Origin: Welwitschia mirabilis
Taxonomy: Eukaryota > Gnetophyta > Gnetopsida > Welwitschiales
Direction of reading: 5' to 3'
NCBI GenBank assembly: GCA_051453625.1
Contig: JBOZIK010000001.1
Location: 73,155,549-73,219,548, forward strand
Length of the DNA stretch: 64,000 bases
Shown: piece after piece, positions 22,350-34,330 of the stretch
Layout: each line of letters starts with the position of its first letter
Position numbering within the stretch: position 1 is the first letter of the stretch
The notes under the pieces: model-generated
Databases searched by the model: none
What the model saw: the letters and a program-made list of their open reading frames with translations, nothing else
Told to the model about the DNA's origin: nothing
Translations under genes and position numbers: made by a program

Positions 22350-25300
22350 GCACAAGGAGTGCAATCAACGAAGAGTTGATCCCTAGTTTCTATTTCCTAC
22401 CCATATAAGACACAGGTTGGGTCAATTTGTATACCCATTTTGGCTATTCTGTCTTTGGTAAAGAGTCTATTATGGCAGGCTAGCCATGCCACAAAAGCAT
22501 ATTTTGGAACTGCAAAGCTATTCCAAACTAGCGAAACCATTCCACTTTTGGGTACTGGCCAACTAGGAATGGATAGGTAGTAAAGGTAAAGAAGGATTCA
22601 CTAAGAGCTATCCATTTTACTGCCTCCTCTGATAGCAGCACACAACCACTTGCACTGGTTCTTACCTTTAATATTTTCTTGAGAATCCAGGAGGTACTGG
22701 GTTTTTGTTGGAACTGCCAAATATCTATTCCCTTAAAGTAGAATTCATGACACCGTTTAACCCACAGAGTGTCGTTTTTAAGGCCTAGGTCCTAGAATTG
22801 AGTTAAAACAAGTGCTTTGTTCATTAGAGCAGTGTCAATTAGCCCTAGACCTCATGATGCCTTTGGTTTTAGCAATTCTAACCATGCAATTAGAGTTTTT
22901 TTGGTTTAATCTACTTTGCCAGTCCACAAAAATCTTCTACATATAGCATTAATCTCATTTATGACCTTGCTTGGGAGGATGAAAATTCTACACTAATAGG
23001 ATGAAATATTCTGGAGAACAATCTTTATTAGAACCAGTCTCCCTGCATAAGATAGAAGCTTAGTTGTCTAGAATATGACTTTCTCTATAACCTTGAGGAT
23101 TAGAGGAAGGCAATCTGTGATCAAAAGTTTTTTGGAGTTAAGAGGGACCCCAAGGTATTTCACTTGAAGCATGCCTTCTGAAAATCCTAATATCTGAAGG
23201 AGTCTATTCTTCTATCATTGATTTACTCCCCCCAAAAAAACATGACTTTTTAAGTCATTNNNNNNNNNNNNNNNNNNNNNNNNNNNNNNNNNNNNNNNNN
23301 NNNNNNNNNNNNNNNNNNNNNNNNNNNNNNNNNNNNNNNNNNNNNNNNNNNNNNNNNNNNNNNNNNNNNNNNNNNNNNNNNNNNNNNNNNNNNNNNNNNN
23401 NNNNNNNNNNNNNNNNNNNNNNNNNNNNNNNNNNNNNNNNNNNNNNNNNNNNNNNNNNNNNNNNNNNNNNNNNNNNNNNNNNNNNNNNNNNNNNNNNNNN
23501 NNNNNNNNNNNNNNNNNNNNNNNNNNNNNNNNNNNNNNNNNNNNNNNNNNNNNNNNNNNNNNNNNNNNNNNNNNNNNNNNNNNNNNNNNNNNNNNNNNNN
23601 NNNNNNNNNNNNNNNNNNNNNNNNNNNNNTATCATTGATTTACTCCCCCCAAAAAAACATGACTTTTTAAGTCATTTGCTTGAAGACCAGAAACTTAAGC
23701 AAAGTGGTCTAGGCCTAATTTCAGGATGTGGATGGAGCTATCATCTACTCTACTAAAAAGAAATAAGCCATCAGCATAGCAAAGATGAGTGATATTTAGC
23801 CTTCTGCATTTGAGATGATAATGGAACATAGAATTCTAGGCCAACTTCTTTAAGCATTTAGAAAGGTATTCCATGATAAGGGAGAACAAGTAGGGGAATA
23901 ACAGATCACCCTTGTCTTAGACCTCTTTTGCCTAGGAAATAGTCCTCCATTCCTTCATTTATGATGATCAAAAAGTAAAGGGAGGATATGTAGGCTTTAA
24001 TCCACTTAATCAGCTTGAAGAGGAACCAAAAGCCTTTCAATAAGTGGAAAATGAAGCTCCAAGAAACTGAGTCATAAGCTTTCCTTAAATCTACTTTTAA
24101 TACACACCTAAGGCTTATATTTTTCCTTGGATAGTGTTGGACTAGTTCTTGGGCTAGAAAAATGTTATGAACTATACTTCTGCAGGGTATGAAGGCCTCT
24201 TAGTCATCCTCTATCAAATCGAAAAGCACTCCTTTAAGTCTGTTTAAAATTATGGTGGAAATAGCTTTGTAGGTAACATTGCAACACGCTATAGGTCTAA
24301 AATCCGAGGCCAAAGAGGGTCTGCTAATCTTAGGAATCAGTATAATAGCTATTGATTTTATGCTTTTTGTCATCCTCCCTTCATAGAAGAATGATTTAAT
24401 AGCTTTACAAACATCTTCTCATATGACAGCCCATGCTGCTTTGAAAAACATAGCTAAAAAATCATCTGGCCCTAGAGATTTGTCATTTTCCATTGAGAAA
24501 AAGGCGTTTTTAATCTTCTCATTAGAAATTGGCTTACATGAATCCATACAATATTGTTCTGAAATCAAAGGTCCAGCAGACAGCACAGAGATGTCTAAGG
24601 GGAAGACTGAGCCTTCTTAACCAAGCTAAAACTGGAAGTGATTTATGATTTTTTGGTTTATTTCCTATTGATTAGTTAGAAGGATTCCATTATTGTCATA
24701 AAGAGCTCTTATAACAGACAAGAAGTTCCTTTGTTTGAGATAGGCATGAAAATAGTAAGAGTTTAGATCTCCCTCCGAAGCCCATCTGATTTTTGCTCTT
24801 TGTTTATTAAGAAGGTATTAGTACCAAATGACTTTTTTGTATTCTCCCGAGGCCTCTTTTTGTTTTTTGATTAGATCTTATCACATGGGGAAGATCTCTA
24901 ACATATTTTGGATATTTATTAGCACACGCTTGGTAGCATGAACTTGATAATTTAGAGATTTGGATGCTCTAGAAAATCTAGCTTTTAGAGCTATTTTTAC
25001 AACCTGAAGTTTTTTTTGCAAGTCATCTAGGAAGGTACATTCTGAGGCGAGGGTCTAGCAAGACTTAACCAGAGATAGAAAATCTGGAGGATCACATCAG
25101 AAATTGCAAAATCTAAACAGGAGAAAAACTTTAGTGCCACTGCAAATATGGAGAATGATGGAGGAGTGGTACGATAACCCAGAGGGAGAAACTCTATGAA
25201 TGAATGCTGGAACAAAGCTAACCATTGACTACTTACAAGTGCCCTGTCCAGTTTATCGTAAATTCTTTTGTCCTTTTGGTGTTTATCTGATCATGTATAG

Positions 25301-25510
25301 AACTAACCGCATTGTTTTAGGTCGGATAGATCCACATTAAGAAACAGGTACTGGATTTCTTCTATGTCTCTAATAGATACTAGGGCTCCATTTAACTTTT
25401 CTTTAGGGTTGGTAATGCAGTTGAAATCGCCCATTAGGGCTCATGGGTAGCTCACATTCTTACTGATATTTCAGATATCTATCCATAAAGTTTGCCTATT
25501 GTGTGAACTT
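22350..25510 (-). pseudogene. LINE ORF2 remnant: endonuclease, reverse transcriptase, zinc-binding domain
   Basis: Decayed L1-clade ORF2 with several stops. In order on the minus strand: C-terminal half of the AP endonuclease (ALMGDFNCI near 25440-25410; YDKLDRALVSSQW near 25260-25200). Then the reverse transcriptase, with FRPIACCNVTYKAIS (about 24300), LRKAYDSVSW (about 24080) and GLRQGDLLFPYLFSLIMEYL (about 23900). The catalytic box follows as YADG at about 23775, where active elements have (F/Y)ADD, so the second catalytic aspartate is lost. After the gap comes KYLGVPLNSKK (about 23150) and then the zf-RVT region PKYAFVAWLACHNRLF (about 22500). It would have carried out target-primed reverse transcription; this copy is dead. 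Confidence 0.9.
23213..23676. repeat. identical 47-bp copies flanking a 370-N gap
   Basis: 23213-23259 and 23630-23676 are identical. Collapsing them to one copy and dropping the N run lets the LINE translation pass straight from LQANDLKSHVF to QILGFSEGMLQVKYLGVPL, the usual spacing in LINE reverse transcriptases. The gap is therefore probably an assembly artefact. Confidence 0.85.
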
Positions 25511-25868
25511 TAGATGATTAAACCTCTATTTGCATTTTACAGCCATGAAAGTGAACTGCTAAGAAGAAAAAGGAATTTGTACAAGATATTATATAAAAGC
25601 CATCCTAGTTAAGGTACATCTATATTCTTGAAATTCTAAATTTATAAGAACATAAAATTAGGATAAGAAATGTGGAGCCTCCCTTTAAAATTTGAAAAAT
25701 CTTATTCACTTTTCTTATATCTTAAAGCAAAAATCTTAAGAAGTCTTTAAAGCCTCTCTCTCTTAACTTAGACCATACTAAGAACTATGTTATGCATATT
25801 TCTCATTACAAATCTTTTTTATAGGTATAGAAGATATAAAGAAACTTATCAATAAGTGATGCTATTAA

Positions 25869-26135
25869 ATAATAAGTAGAATAATCTAGTGGAATTTATG
25901 ATGTCTACTTAATTTTAAAATATGGAATTTAAGGATTTCCATCTTAAGATATCTTCAATAGGATTTTAAATTATAATTTCATTTAAATCAAGAAGATACT
26001 ATTATAGAAAATTATAAAGAGAGGTTTGTATCAATCCTTATGCTAGACTCTATTTAAGAATGAAGTTAAAGCATATAAACCATAGTAGTGGTAAGGACTA
26101 ACTTTTTCTTTAAGAAAGTAAAAAGTAACAACACA
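25869..26135 (+). repeat. junction-flank repeat, copy 2
   Basis: Second copy of 19876-20187, directly abutting the full-length 5' LTR of the gypsy element. Confidence 0.75.
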
Positions 26136-27549
26136 CATCACATCTAAACCACAAGGCTGAATAAAAAGTTTTTAAACTTAAAATGATTACATAATATTAG
26201 GCTTAAAGTTTATGGGCTATGTAGTTAGTTATAATGTAAGTTTTATTTTTTAAAATTTGCTAAGTTTAGATTATTTTAATTTACTTTAAAAGCATTTATT
26301 TACATTTTCTATATAAAATTATCAAATATTTATCCAATGGCTAGGTTTGAGAAGAAATTTGGGAAAAGTCAAGTGGGCATTTGTGAATTTAACACTCTAT
26401 TAGCCTTACAATTTTATAAACCTCTGGAGCCCTTGAGTCCTTGTTATTTGTTTTCACTCAAGAACCCCCAGTTCATTCATGCTCTATAAAAAATTTTGAA
26501 ATTCTTAACTCTTATAATATTATTTTAGTTAAAAGGGCAAGTAGGATTTAAGCCAAATCCTCTTTGATGTGGTTTTTGCTATATCTTTATTATTATATCT
26601 ATATTTTTTAATAATAGTATACCTATTTTAAATAATTTTGTATTGTCTAAGCTGGTTGTTTTACTTAGAAATTTTTTTCTTTATTTTTTCACTCTTTGTA
26701 CCCATCAATTTAACACTTTTGATAAGTATTTTATCCTTTATAAACCTCCATTTGCTGGTTACAAATTAAAATTCCTAAGAAAGCCTTATAATATGTTTTA
26801 ATCTATAAATTTTTAGGGCAATTTGTAGTCTTAAAGTAGAGTTGAAAACTTTGGGATTTACTTGTTAAACATAAGAACTAAAATTGGCTAGAATAACTAG
26901 TTATGCAAACTTTGGAAAAGGAATCTTCTATTGGGATTTCATAGCCATGGAATGTAACTATCAAGAAGAAAGGGGAAATTTCATAAAATATTATATAAAA
27001 TCTCTTCTAGTTAGAGCTCATATGTATTGCTAGGATTTCAAAATTGTAAGAACATAAAATTAAGATTAAAAATATGAATCCTTCCTTCCAAATCTTAGAA
27101 CTCTTGATCACTTTTTTTAAATCTTGAACTAGAAATCTTTAGTAGTCTTTAAAACCTCTCCTCTTAACTTGGACCATGCTAGGAACTTTGTTGTGCATAG
27201 TTCTCATCACAAATATTATTTGTAGACTTAGGAGCCATAATGAAAGTTAACTATCAATAGGTAGTATGACTAAAATTTTTTGAATTATTGCCCTCCCTCT
27301 TGAAATTAAGGCTAAACATTTTAATCATGTTAAATATCCCAATTTTCTACTATGTAGGGTATGGTATACATTTTGGTAAGTTAAATTCTTAGGAATTTTG
27401 CGCTTGTAAAAGATTATAATGATACTAACATCTTGTAAGTTTGTATTTTAAAATCTCTAGTTGTTAAAAATAATGTATCTATTTGTCTTTCTTCCTACCA
27501 AAAATGTTTTAAGTATATATGCATATGTAATATATGTTTTATTAAAAAA

Positions 27550-27620
27550 ATAAGTTATAGCTTAGTGGTCTAATTATAGTGGTATTAAATAACAAGTCAA
27601 AAGTTTAAATCTTAATAAAG
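27550..27620 (+). repeat. tRNA-like module with A and B boxes inside the LTR
   Basis: TAGCTTAGTGG (27558-27568) fits the RNA polymerase III A-box consensus TRGYNNARNNG. AAGTTTAAATC (27601-27611) resembles a B box after G-to-A / C-to-T decay. The boxes are 43 bases apart, as in tRNAs. The 3' LTR has the equivalent, more decayed module at about 35785-35850. A tRNA-derived SINE captured before the LTR spread is a reasonable reading; chance is the alternative. Confidence 0.4.
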
Positions 27621-28744
27621 AAATTAATTAAATATTTTAATAGGTGTGCTAGCACATGCTTTAGAGTTATAACTTTCTTTTTTTCCTCCCTCTTTCTTCT
27701 CCTCTTAGTTTCAAAATCTTGACAATTCTAGTTTATTTATATGCCTTTCTCTTTAACTTTTTCTTTATTGTTGTTCTTCTGATTTTGTTCTCCTCCTCCT
27801 TTATCATTCTTCCTATTCTTCTTATTTTATTTTTTTTCTTCTCTTCCCCAATCCTTTCTTAACCTGTAGGCCTTTTAAGTTCTAATTTTGAAAGTACCCA
27901 ACTTTTAAAAGCCAAATTATAAAGGTGTAAAAAACCATTGATATTGATGTTGTTGGGTTTTTCTTTATAGGTACAGATGCAAGCTTAGGCTTCTCATTGT
28001 ATGAATATTATAGAAAAAAAGAGAAAAAAATTGTAAAATTAGATTTATAGGTTTAGAAATTATTTTTTTATTACAAAGTCTTACCTGTAGGACTTACTTT
28101 TGGACTAGTAAGTAATTCCTTCATTTTAACCTTTTTTATAGGGCTTTGAAAATGGGTTGTAAGACTAAAAACTCTCTTTTCTTGATATTTTTCATTTTCT
28201 TCCATTAGCTTCTTACTTAGTCGTAACCTTATGAGTTTAGTAAAATGTCTTCTTGTCTTTCCGTTAGGTTGTGAATTATTTAGAAATAGAAGCATTAGGA
28301 ATAGATTTTTTCCATTAAATAAACCATTTGTCTTCCTTGTTATGTTTCTATCAAGGTTATAGACATAAAAATGTAGATTCATTTCTATTTCTACACTTTA
28401 TATAGTTAGAAATTTAGTTAATATTTGCATTATATGAACATATAGTTTTTAATAATTTTTATTTATTTATTTAGGTTCATTTCTATAAAATGTTCTGCTT
28501 TATTATTTGATTATTGCAGAGTTGGTAAACATAAAAATGTTGGATTTAGTTTTAGTTTTGCATTTTCTACTATTATGCATGTAATTAGGGTTTAGTTTAA
28601 GTAAAAATATTTATTCTTTTCATGCATTTTGGTTTATTTTATCTAAATTAATTTTAGTTAAAACATTTTTGTATTATAGACATTTTCAAATAAATTTCAA
28701 TGTTTTTCATGAATGTTGATTTGAACTCTCTAGATTTTACTCAT

Positions 28745-29600
28745 TATTTTTAGAAGAGTTAATTACATAAAAGTAGTAATATCAAAAGAATGAAATTTTA
28801 ACTTTGTGAAAATAAACCTATTTCTATTATATAAAATTAAAGTTAACATGTATTTAGTTATTTTTTTAATAAATCTATGTAAAATTTATATTTTTTCTTT
28901 TAAAATGACTTTGTAACAAAGGAAATTGGGAATTTCACTTACTCTAAATCCAATAAGCCTTTTTAATGTTGCTTTTAAAAGTGCTTAAACTTTCAAAAGC
29001 TGAAATAGAAAGGTGAAATTAATTTTAATAAAAGTGAAAACCCTTAAATAGATTAAATTGTATAAGAACTAAATTTTTGTAGTTTAACTTATTATTTTAG
29101 GAAATAATTTTCTGTGTAAAAGAAAAGTTATAGTAATGAAAGAGTAAAATTTTATTTTTTGTGCAATAAATCTATTGTATTTTGTAAAATATAAGTTTAA
29201 CATACTTATAACTCATTTGTATCATAAATCTATTTAAAATTTCTATTTCATCATTTTAGAGGACTTTGTAAAAGAAAATTGGAAAGTTTACGTCTTTTAA
29301 GAGCTGAGCCTAATGAACACTTTAATCTTACTTTCAAAAGTTCCTATACTTTAAAAAGTTGAAATAAAGAGGGAAAAATGGATTTAGAAGGAGTGAAAAC
29401 ATTTAAATAAGTTAGCTCGTAAAGGGGATTTTAAATCTTTAAAAAAAATTAATCATGGAATATTTTGGAAATTTTACTTCTTTAAGAGCTAAAGTTGATG
29501 AATCCTTTTATGCTACTTTTAGAAGTATCTGAAATCTTAGAATCTAGAATAAAAAGGCAAAAATGGGTATATTAGATGTTAAATCATTTAATATAATTAA
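28745..29600 (+). repeat. tandem units of about 355 bp within the LTR
   Basis: Two full imperfect units (about 28745-29095 and 29100-29455) and a partial third (from about 29460). Each has an AATAAATCTAT... block followed by GGAAATT..TTTCACTT, AAAAGTGC and TGAAAACC..TTAAAT elements. The same arrangement is present in the 3' LTR (about 36975-37830), so it predates the insertion. Confidence 0.6.
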
Positions 29601-29886
29601 CTTAAAACTTAAAAGAAGTGATTAATTAGTTATTAATATCTTCAAGACCCTAGAATTCATATTTTAGGAAAAAATAATGAAAAATTACTACTAATAGATC
29701 AAGGATAAGAAAGCTTTAATTATAAAAATGTATAGTTTTAATCTAAATATTATTAGATAATAAACTAATTTGAATTGTTACATTTCTACTAATATATCCT
29801 CTATGATTTAATAAGTTAATAGTAAATTAGTTATTGTAATGTATGATCTAATACACAAATCTAATGAGGGCTATGTTAGGATATTT

Positions 29887-29898
29887 TGATATCAAAAT
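29887..29898 (+). other. decayed primer-binding site
   Basis: TGATATCAAAAT against TGGTATCAGAGC. The four differences are all G-to-A or C-to-T. Located three bases after the 5' LTR end. Confidence 0.65.
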
Positions 29899-30979
29899 AT
29901 TAGGTTTAACAAATTTTTCTTACTAATAGTAGAATTTATAGTCTTGTAAGAGTTAACACATGGGTTCTAGAAGAGAATTGGTTTCTTCCAACAATGTTAA
30001 CTAACTAGAAAATGTTGTTAATGAGTGATTTACAGGAGAGAAATAATGAAAGAAATGACGAAAAGTGCCTAGAAACTTGGTGATGCAATTTAGATCAGTA
30101 AATATTCTAGTGTTTGAGGATCAGATAATGTAGTTGAGACTAAAGCATAATTAGTTTTTATATTAAGAGAATTATAATTATTCAATTTTACTTAAGACAA
30201 AATGCTACCTTATTAACTGACCAACTAAAGAAAGATGTAGTACTATGGTAGAAAGCGAAAAGCGCATGACCCAGCTTATTTGAAAAGAGCTTAAGGCTGG
30301 TTTTTAAGCTAAATATACATCATAATATTATAAAAATATAAATGTAAAAGAGTTCTATATCCTTAATTAAGGCTTTATGATAGTCGCTCAATATGGGAAT
30401 AAATTCATGGAGCTCCTAAGAGATCTCGCAAAAGTAGCTAAAAGTGAAGTAGTAAAGGTAAGAAGTGTAGTAGCAAGTGTACATTCTATGATTCAAAGTC
30501 AAGTCAATCTCTTCTAACTTAGAATTCTTACTGAAGATCTAAAGAAGGCTAGACATCGTGAAGAATCTTAGGTTAGAGAAGAGAACTTTAAATAAAAGAT
30601 AAGCATACTACAAGAGAGTAGATAGATTTAACCCATGAAAAAACCATTCTTTAAGCATCTAAAAGTAGCTATGAACAATACTAGATTTAAAGTGATTAAG
30701 GATAATGTAATGTAGTTCTAGAATTCTCAAAAAAGGGGTAAACTAGTAGGTTTGTCAAACTTAAAATCTTCATTATAAAATCCAACTAAGATTTTTGACC
30801 CCCTCCTTTGGATTTTCCTTGGACAAGTTGTTATGTAATTCATGAATAACTTCTAGTGGAATGCACATGTATTTTATCCTTAACTTAATGAATTAATTTC
30901 ATCATATAAGATTTTTCTATTAGTACAGGTTGTTCGAATATTTCTCCTATTCTTCCATCAAATATTTTGGTTTTTCTAA

Positions 30980-31330
30980 GATGTTCAAGTTCAAAAACCC
31001 ACGGAAGTTTAAAATGTTATAATTGTATAGGTCCCCATCTAATCAAAAGCTAACCTTAAGAAAAAAGATAGAAAAGTCCTTACACAATGTCAAGAAGTTA
31101 TATGCCATAATTTATAGTGAAGGAATTAAACCTCTAGCAATAGAGACCACACGTATAATGCTAGAATTCTTTGTAAGAATTTTATTGGATTCATAATCAT
31201 TAAACTATTTTATTCACTTTTGTTCATCCAAAGATTACTCCTTATAGTTTATAACATTAAGTAATTAGTAGTAGAACTTCTAGATGGTAATAAGATAAAA
31301 AAACATTGATGAAATCACTATATATAATTT
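30980..31330 (+). pseudogene. gypsy gag zinc knuckle and protease remnant
   Basis: A zinc-knuckle remnant, [12 protein letters not shown] (about 31010-31045), is followed by a protease-like stretch, VRILLDS (about 31170-31190), which parallels the ILLDTGA active-site region of gypsy proteases but has lost the catalytic Asp-Thr-Gly. Stops interrupt both. The earlier gag region (about 29990-30980) lies in the expected place but shows no clear motif. Confidence 0.55.
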
Positions 31331-31809
31331 GAGCATTAGAAGTCATACCTTTTAAGTGTAGCTTCTAGTTTTTGAGTTGTTCTACTTTTGTATCATTCTA
31401 TGCATAAATTAGCTATAGAAGAATAATGTTTAAACAGACATTTACTTTAGAAATATTATATTTTTGGTCATAGAAATGAGATAATTTAGTTGTTGATTAA
31501 GCTTAGCCTTATCATAAGTAAGAAAGAAAGTTAAAGAGAAAAATCATGAGGCTTAATGAAGTTTTAGTCCTTCTTGTAATTTAAACCAAATAATTCATAG
31601 ATTCTAGTAGTGCAGGAGTATGTGAGTGTTTTTCTCTAGATGAATTACTGATATGTTCACCTAGTAGAAGGAATGATTTTGAAATATCTTTAAAGCCTAG
31701 TGTGGAATTTATAATTAGAGCCCCTTATAAAATATCTCTAGTTGAGTTGATAGAATTAAAAATATAACTAACAGCTTTAGTAGGTAATGATCTAATAAAG
31801 CCAAGTATA

Positions 31810-34325
31810 TCTCTTTTACATCAATTTTATTTATTAAAAAGAAGCATGAATGGCTAGGACTCTATAATAGGTATTCTTTGCCAAGAATAAAAGACCTATT
31901 TCATTAGCTGAAATATACTAGAATCATCTTCAAGTTAGATCTTAAATTAAGTTATCACTAAATCAAAATTAAAAAAGAGAATATTTTCAAAACTACTTTT
32001 AAAATCTAATATACAAATCTTAAATTTAAGGTTGTTTCTTTTGGTCTTATCGATGGCATAATAGCATTTATGAAAATAATAAATAATTTATTTATATTAT
32101 TCATAAATGAGTTTATGATAGTTTTTATTGATAATGTATTGATTTTTTCTCCAACAAAGGAAGCTCATAAGTGGAATTTTAGAATAGTATTAAATACCTT
32201 AAGAAGAAATCATTTTTATGATTTCCATAGAAGTATGAATTTTCTATGTCAAAAATTAATTTTTTGTGCGTGTAATATCTAAAAAAGGAATTACTATAGT
32301 TTATAATAAGGTTTAAGCAATTGTAAATTGTCCTAAACTAGAATCAATAATAAAGGTAAAGAGTTTTCTTGGTTTTGTAGATTATTATAGAAGTTTTATT
32401 GCCAAATTTTACAATGTTTCTATTCCTTCAACCTCTTTATTAAGGAAAGATAATCATTTTAAATGAATTGATCAATTTGATAGATATTTTCAAGTATTAA
32501 AATTGGTCCTTATCTTAGCTTCTATCTTAAAGATGCTGTAACTAGGGAAGTCTTGTGTAAATTATACTGATGCATCAGAATAAGGATTAGGAGTAGTCTT
32601 AATGCAATATAGTAAGGTTATTGTATGTGCCTATAAATAATTAAAAACTCAAAAAAAAAATTACTAAGTCATGACTTGACATTAGATTTAGTAATTCATG
32701 CACTAAAGATTTAGATACATTATCTTTATAGAGAGCATGTAAAAATTTGGACAGGTCATAAGAACCTAATATATCCATACACAACCCAAACCAAATCTTA
32801 GGTAGAGAATATTGGTAGAGTTTTTGTAAGACTATGATGTAATTATAAATTTTTATATAGGTAAATCAAATGTAGTGGCAGATGCATTAGATAGAAAAAG
32901 ACACGTAATTCATAGATTAAGGATAAATACTAATTTACATTAAATTATATTTAATGATTAGGATATTTGTTCTCTATGCAAAAAATGTTAAATAAGAAGA
33001 AATAAAAGGTTTTAATACCTTAAGAATAAGTTTAGTAAACTTTTTGGATAATATTATGGCACTTAATGTTAAGCACATCAGGAAGATAATTTTTGACAAA
33101 TTTCATGTAACCAAGTATTCTATTTACCTAGGAGTTAACAAAATGTTGAGATATTAAGAAATATTATTGATGGAAAAGAATGAAGTCAGAATTAGCCGAC
33201 TATCTGGAAACATATATGACTTATTACCTAGTTAAAGTAGAGCATCTAGCAGGAGCTTTATATCCTCATGAAGTGCCAAAATGAAAATGAAACACCACAG
33301 GGATGGATTCCATTATCTAGTTACCTAAAACAAAGGATTTAATATTATGATAGTGGTATTTAATCTCTTAATTAAAAGTGCATAACTTTTCCCCATTAAA
33401 ACTACATTTTTAGTTGAAATAATTCCAAGAGAATGTATAAAAAACATGGTAAGGCTTCATGAGATTTCCAAGGTAATTATTTTAAATAGGGATAGCAAGT
33501 TTATATTAATATTTTTGATAGAATTTAATGAGGAGCTTTGTACTAATTTAAATTTAAACATAATTTTATATCCTTAAAGTAATCAATAAATAAAATAAAT
33601 CAATTAAATTTTAGAATACCTATTAAGATTAGTAATCTTAGATTTTGGTGGATCTTGAATAGACAATCTAGTCTTAGCTAAGTTTATCTATAATAATAGC
33701 TACCAAGAATCCATTGGATGCACACCATTTGAAGTTCTCTATGGAAGCATTTATAAAACACCAATGTCTTTATTTAATGGAATTCATATGAAGATATTTA
33801 AAAATCCCTCTGCTCATGAATTCGAAAACAATATAGACTAATCAAGCATAAGCTATAAAAGAAAAAATATAAACAAGCCAGACATGCAAATAGGAAAAGG
33901 TGGCATATAAAGTCTTAGTAAGGAGATCACGCTTTCTTTAGAGTTTCTCTATTTAAAGTTATAATTCAATTTGGCAAGAAGCATAAGTTGGCTTAATATT
34001 TACATGGCCATATTAGATAATAATACGGATTAGTTCTATGGCCTATGAACTAGCTCTATCACCATAATTATTAGTACTTTATAATGTTTTCTATGTCTTA
34101 TTATTTGAGAAATGCAAGTTTGATGTTGGTTGCACTTTTGAATATCAACCTATTAGGATAGTGAATCAAAAGAAAGTTAAACCTAGAAGAAGAAAAATTT
34201 AGTTATATATAGTGTAACGGTCAAGTCAAACTAAAATAAAAGTACCTTTAGAATCTAACACAGATAATTTTTAATGGAAATCTAAGCTTCTTATGAGTTT
34301 CTAAGAGGAAATTTCTTAAGGTTGG
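31810..34325 (+). pseudogene. gypsy pol remnant: RT, RNase H, integrase
   Basis: Degenerate polyprotein in which all frames are broken. The reverse transcriptase includes VFIDNVLIFS (about 32115-32145), equivalent to the FIDDILIYS catalytic box but with one catalytic Asp replaced by Asn. The connection domain follows with SFLGFVDYYRSFIAKF (about 32355-32405). RNase H contains NYTDASE (about 32555-32580) and ends at GKSNVVADALDRKRH (about 32865-32905). The integrase is visible as YNNSYQESIGCTPFEVLYGS (about 33690-33750). A C-terminal segment near 34110-34190 (FEYQPIRIVNQKKVK) resembles the region before the chromodomain of chromoviruses. It cannot encode active proteins. Confidence 0.85.
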
Positions 34326-34330
34326 GAGAA

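Larger units (their letters stand above)
20941..25510 (-). mobile_element. 5'-truncated L1-type LINE
   Basis: Minus-strand non-LTR retrotransposon of about 4.6 kb. The 3' end is marked by a poly(A) tail (T run at 20941-20950) preceded on the minus strand by TTTCATTATAAAAAA, usual for plant LINEs. The 5' end stops inside the endonuclease domain near 25510, where the interrupted LTR sequence resumes. No clear target-site duplication was found. A 370-N gap (23260-23629) lies inside it. It is GC-richer than the surrounding DNA, hence probably younger than its host element. Confidence 0.85.
20188..25868 (+). repeat. truncated gypsy LTR copy, split by a LINE
   Basis: 20188-20940 and about 25511-25868 together correspond to the first 1.1 kb of the gypsy LTR that starts at 26136, with a LINE filling the space between. 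The LTR homology stops near 25868, where the second junction-flank repeat begins. This is a partial LTR produced by tandem duplication across the insertion junction; it is not a separate insertion. Confidence 0.7.
26136..29883 (+). repeat. 5' LTR of the gypsy element
   Basis: 3748 bp, unusually long for an LTR. Colinear with 34331-38113 throughout. Contains a pyrimidine-rich stretch (about 27670-27850), a tRNA-like module and internal tandem units. Confidence 0.8.

Noticed and set aside
32070-32282. A 70-codon open frame as an independent small gene
   Set aside because: Its sequence is the catalytic core of the gypsy reverse transcriptase (VFIDNVLIFS) and belongs to the pol remnant.
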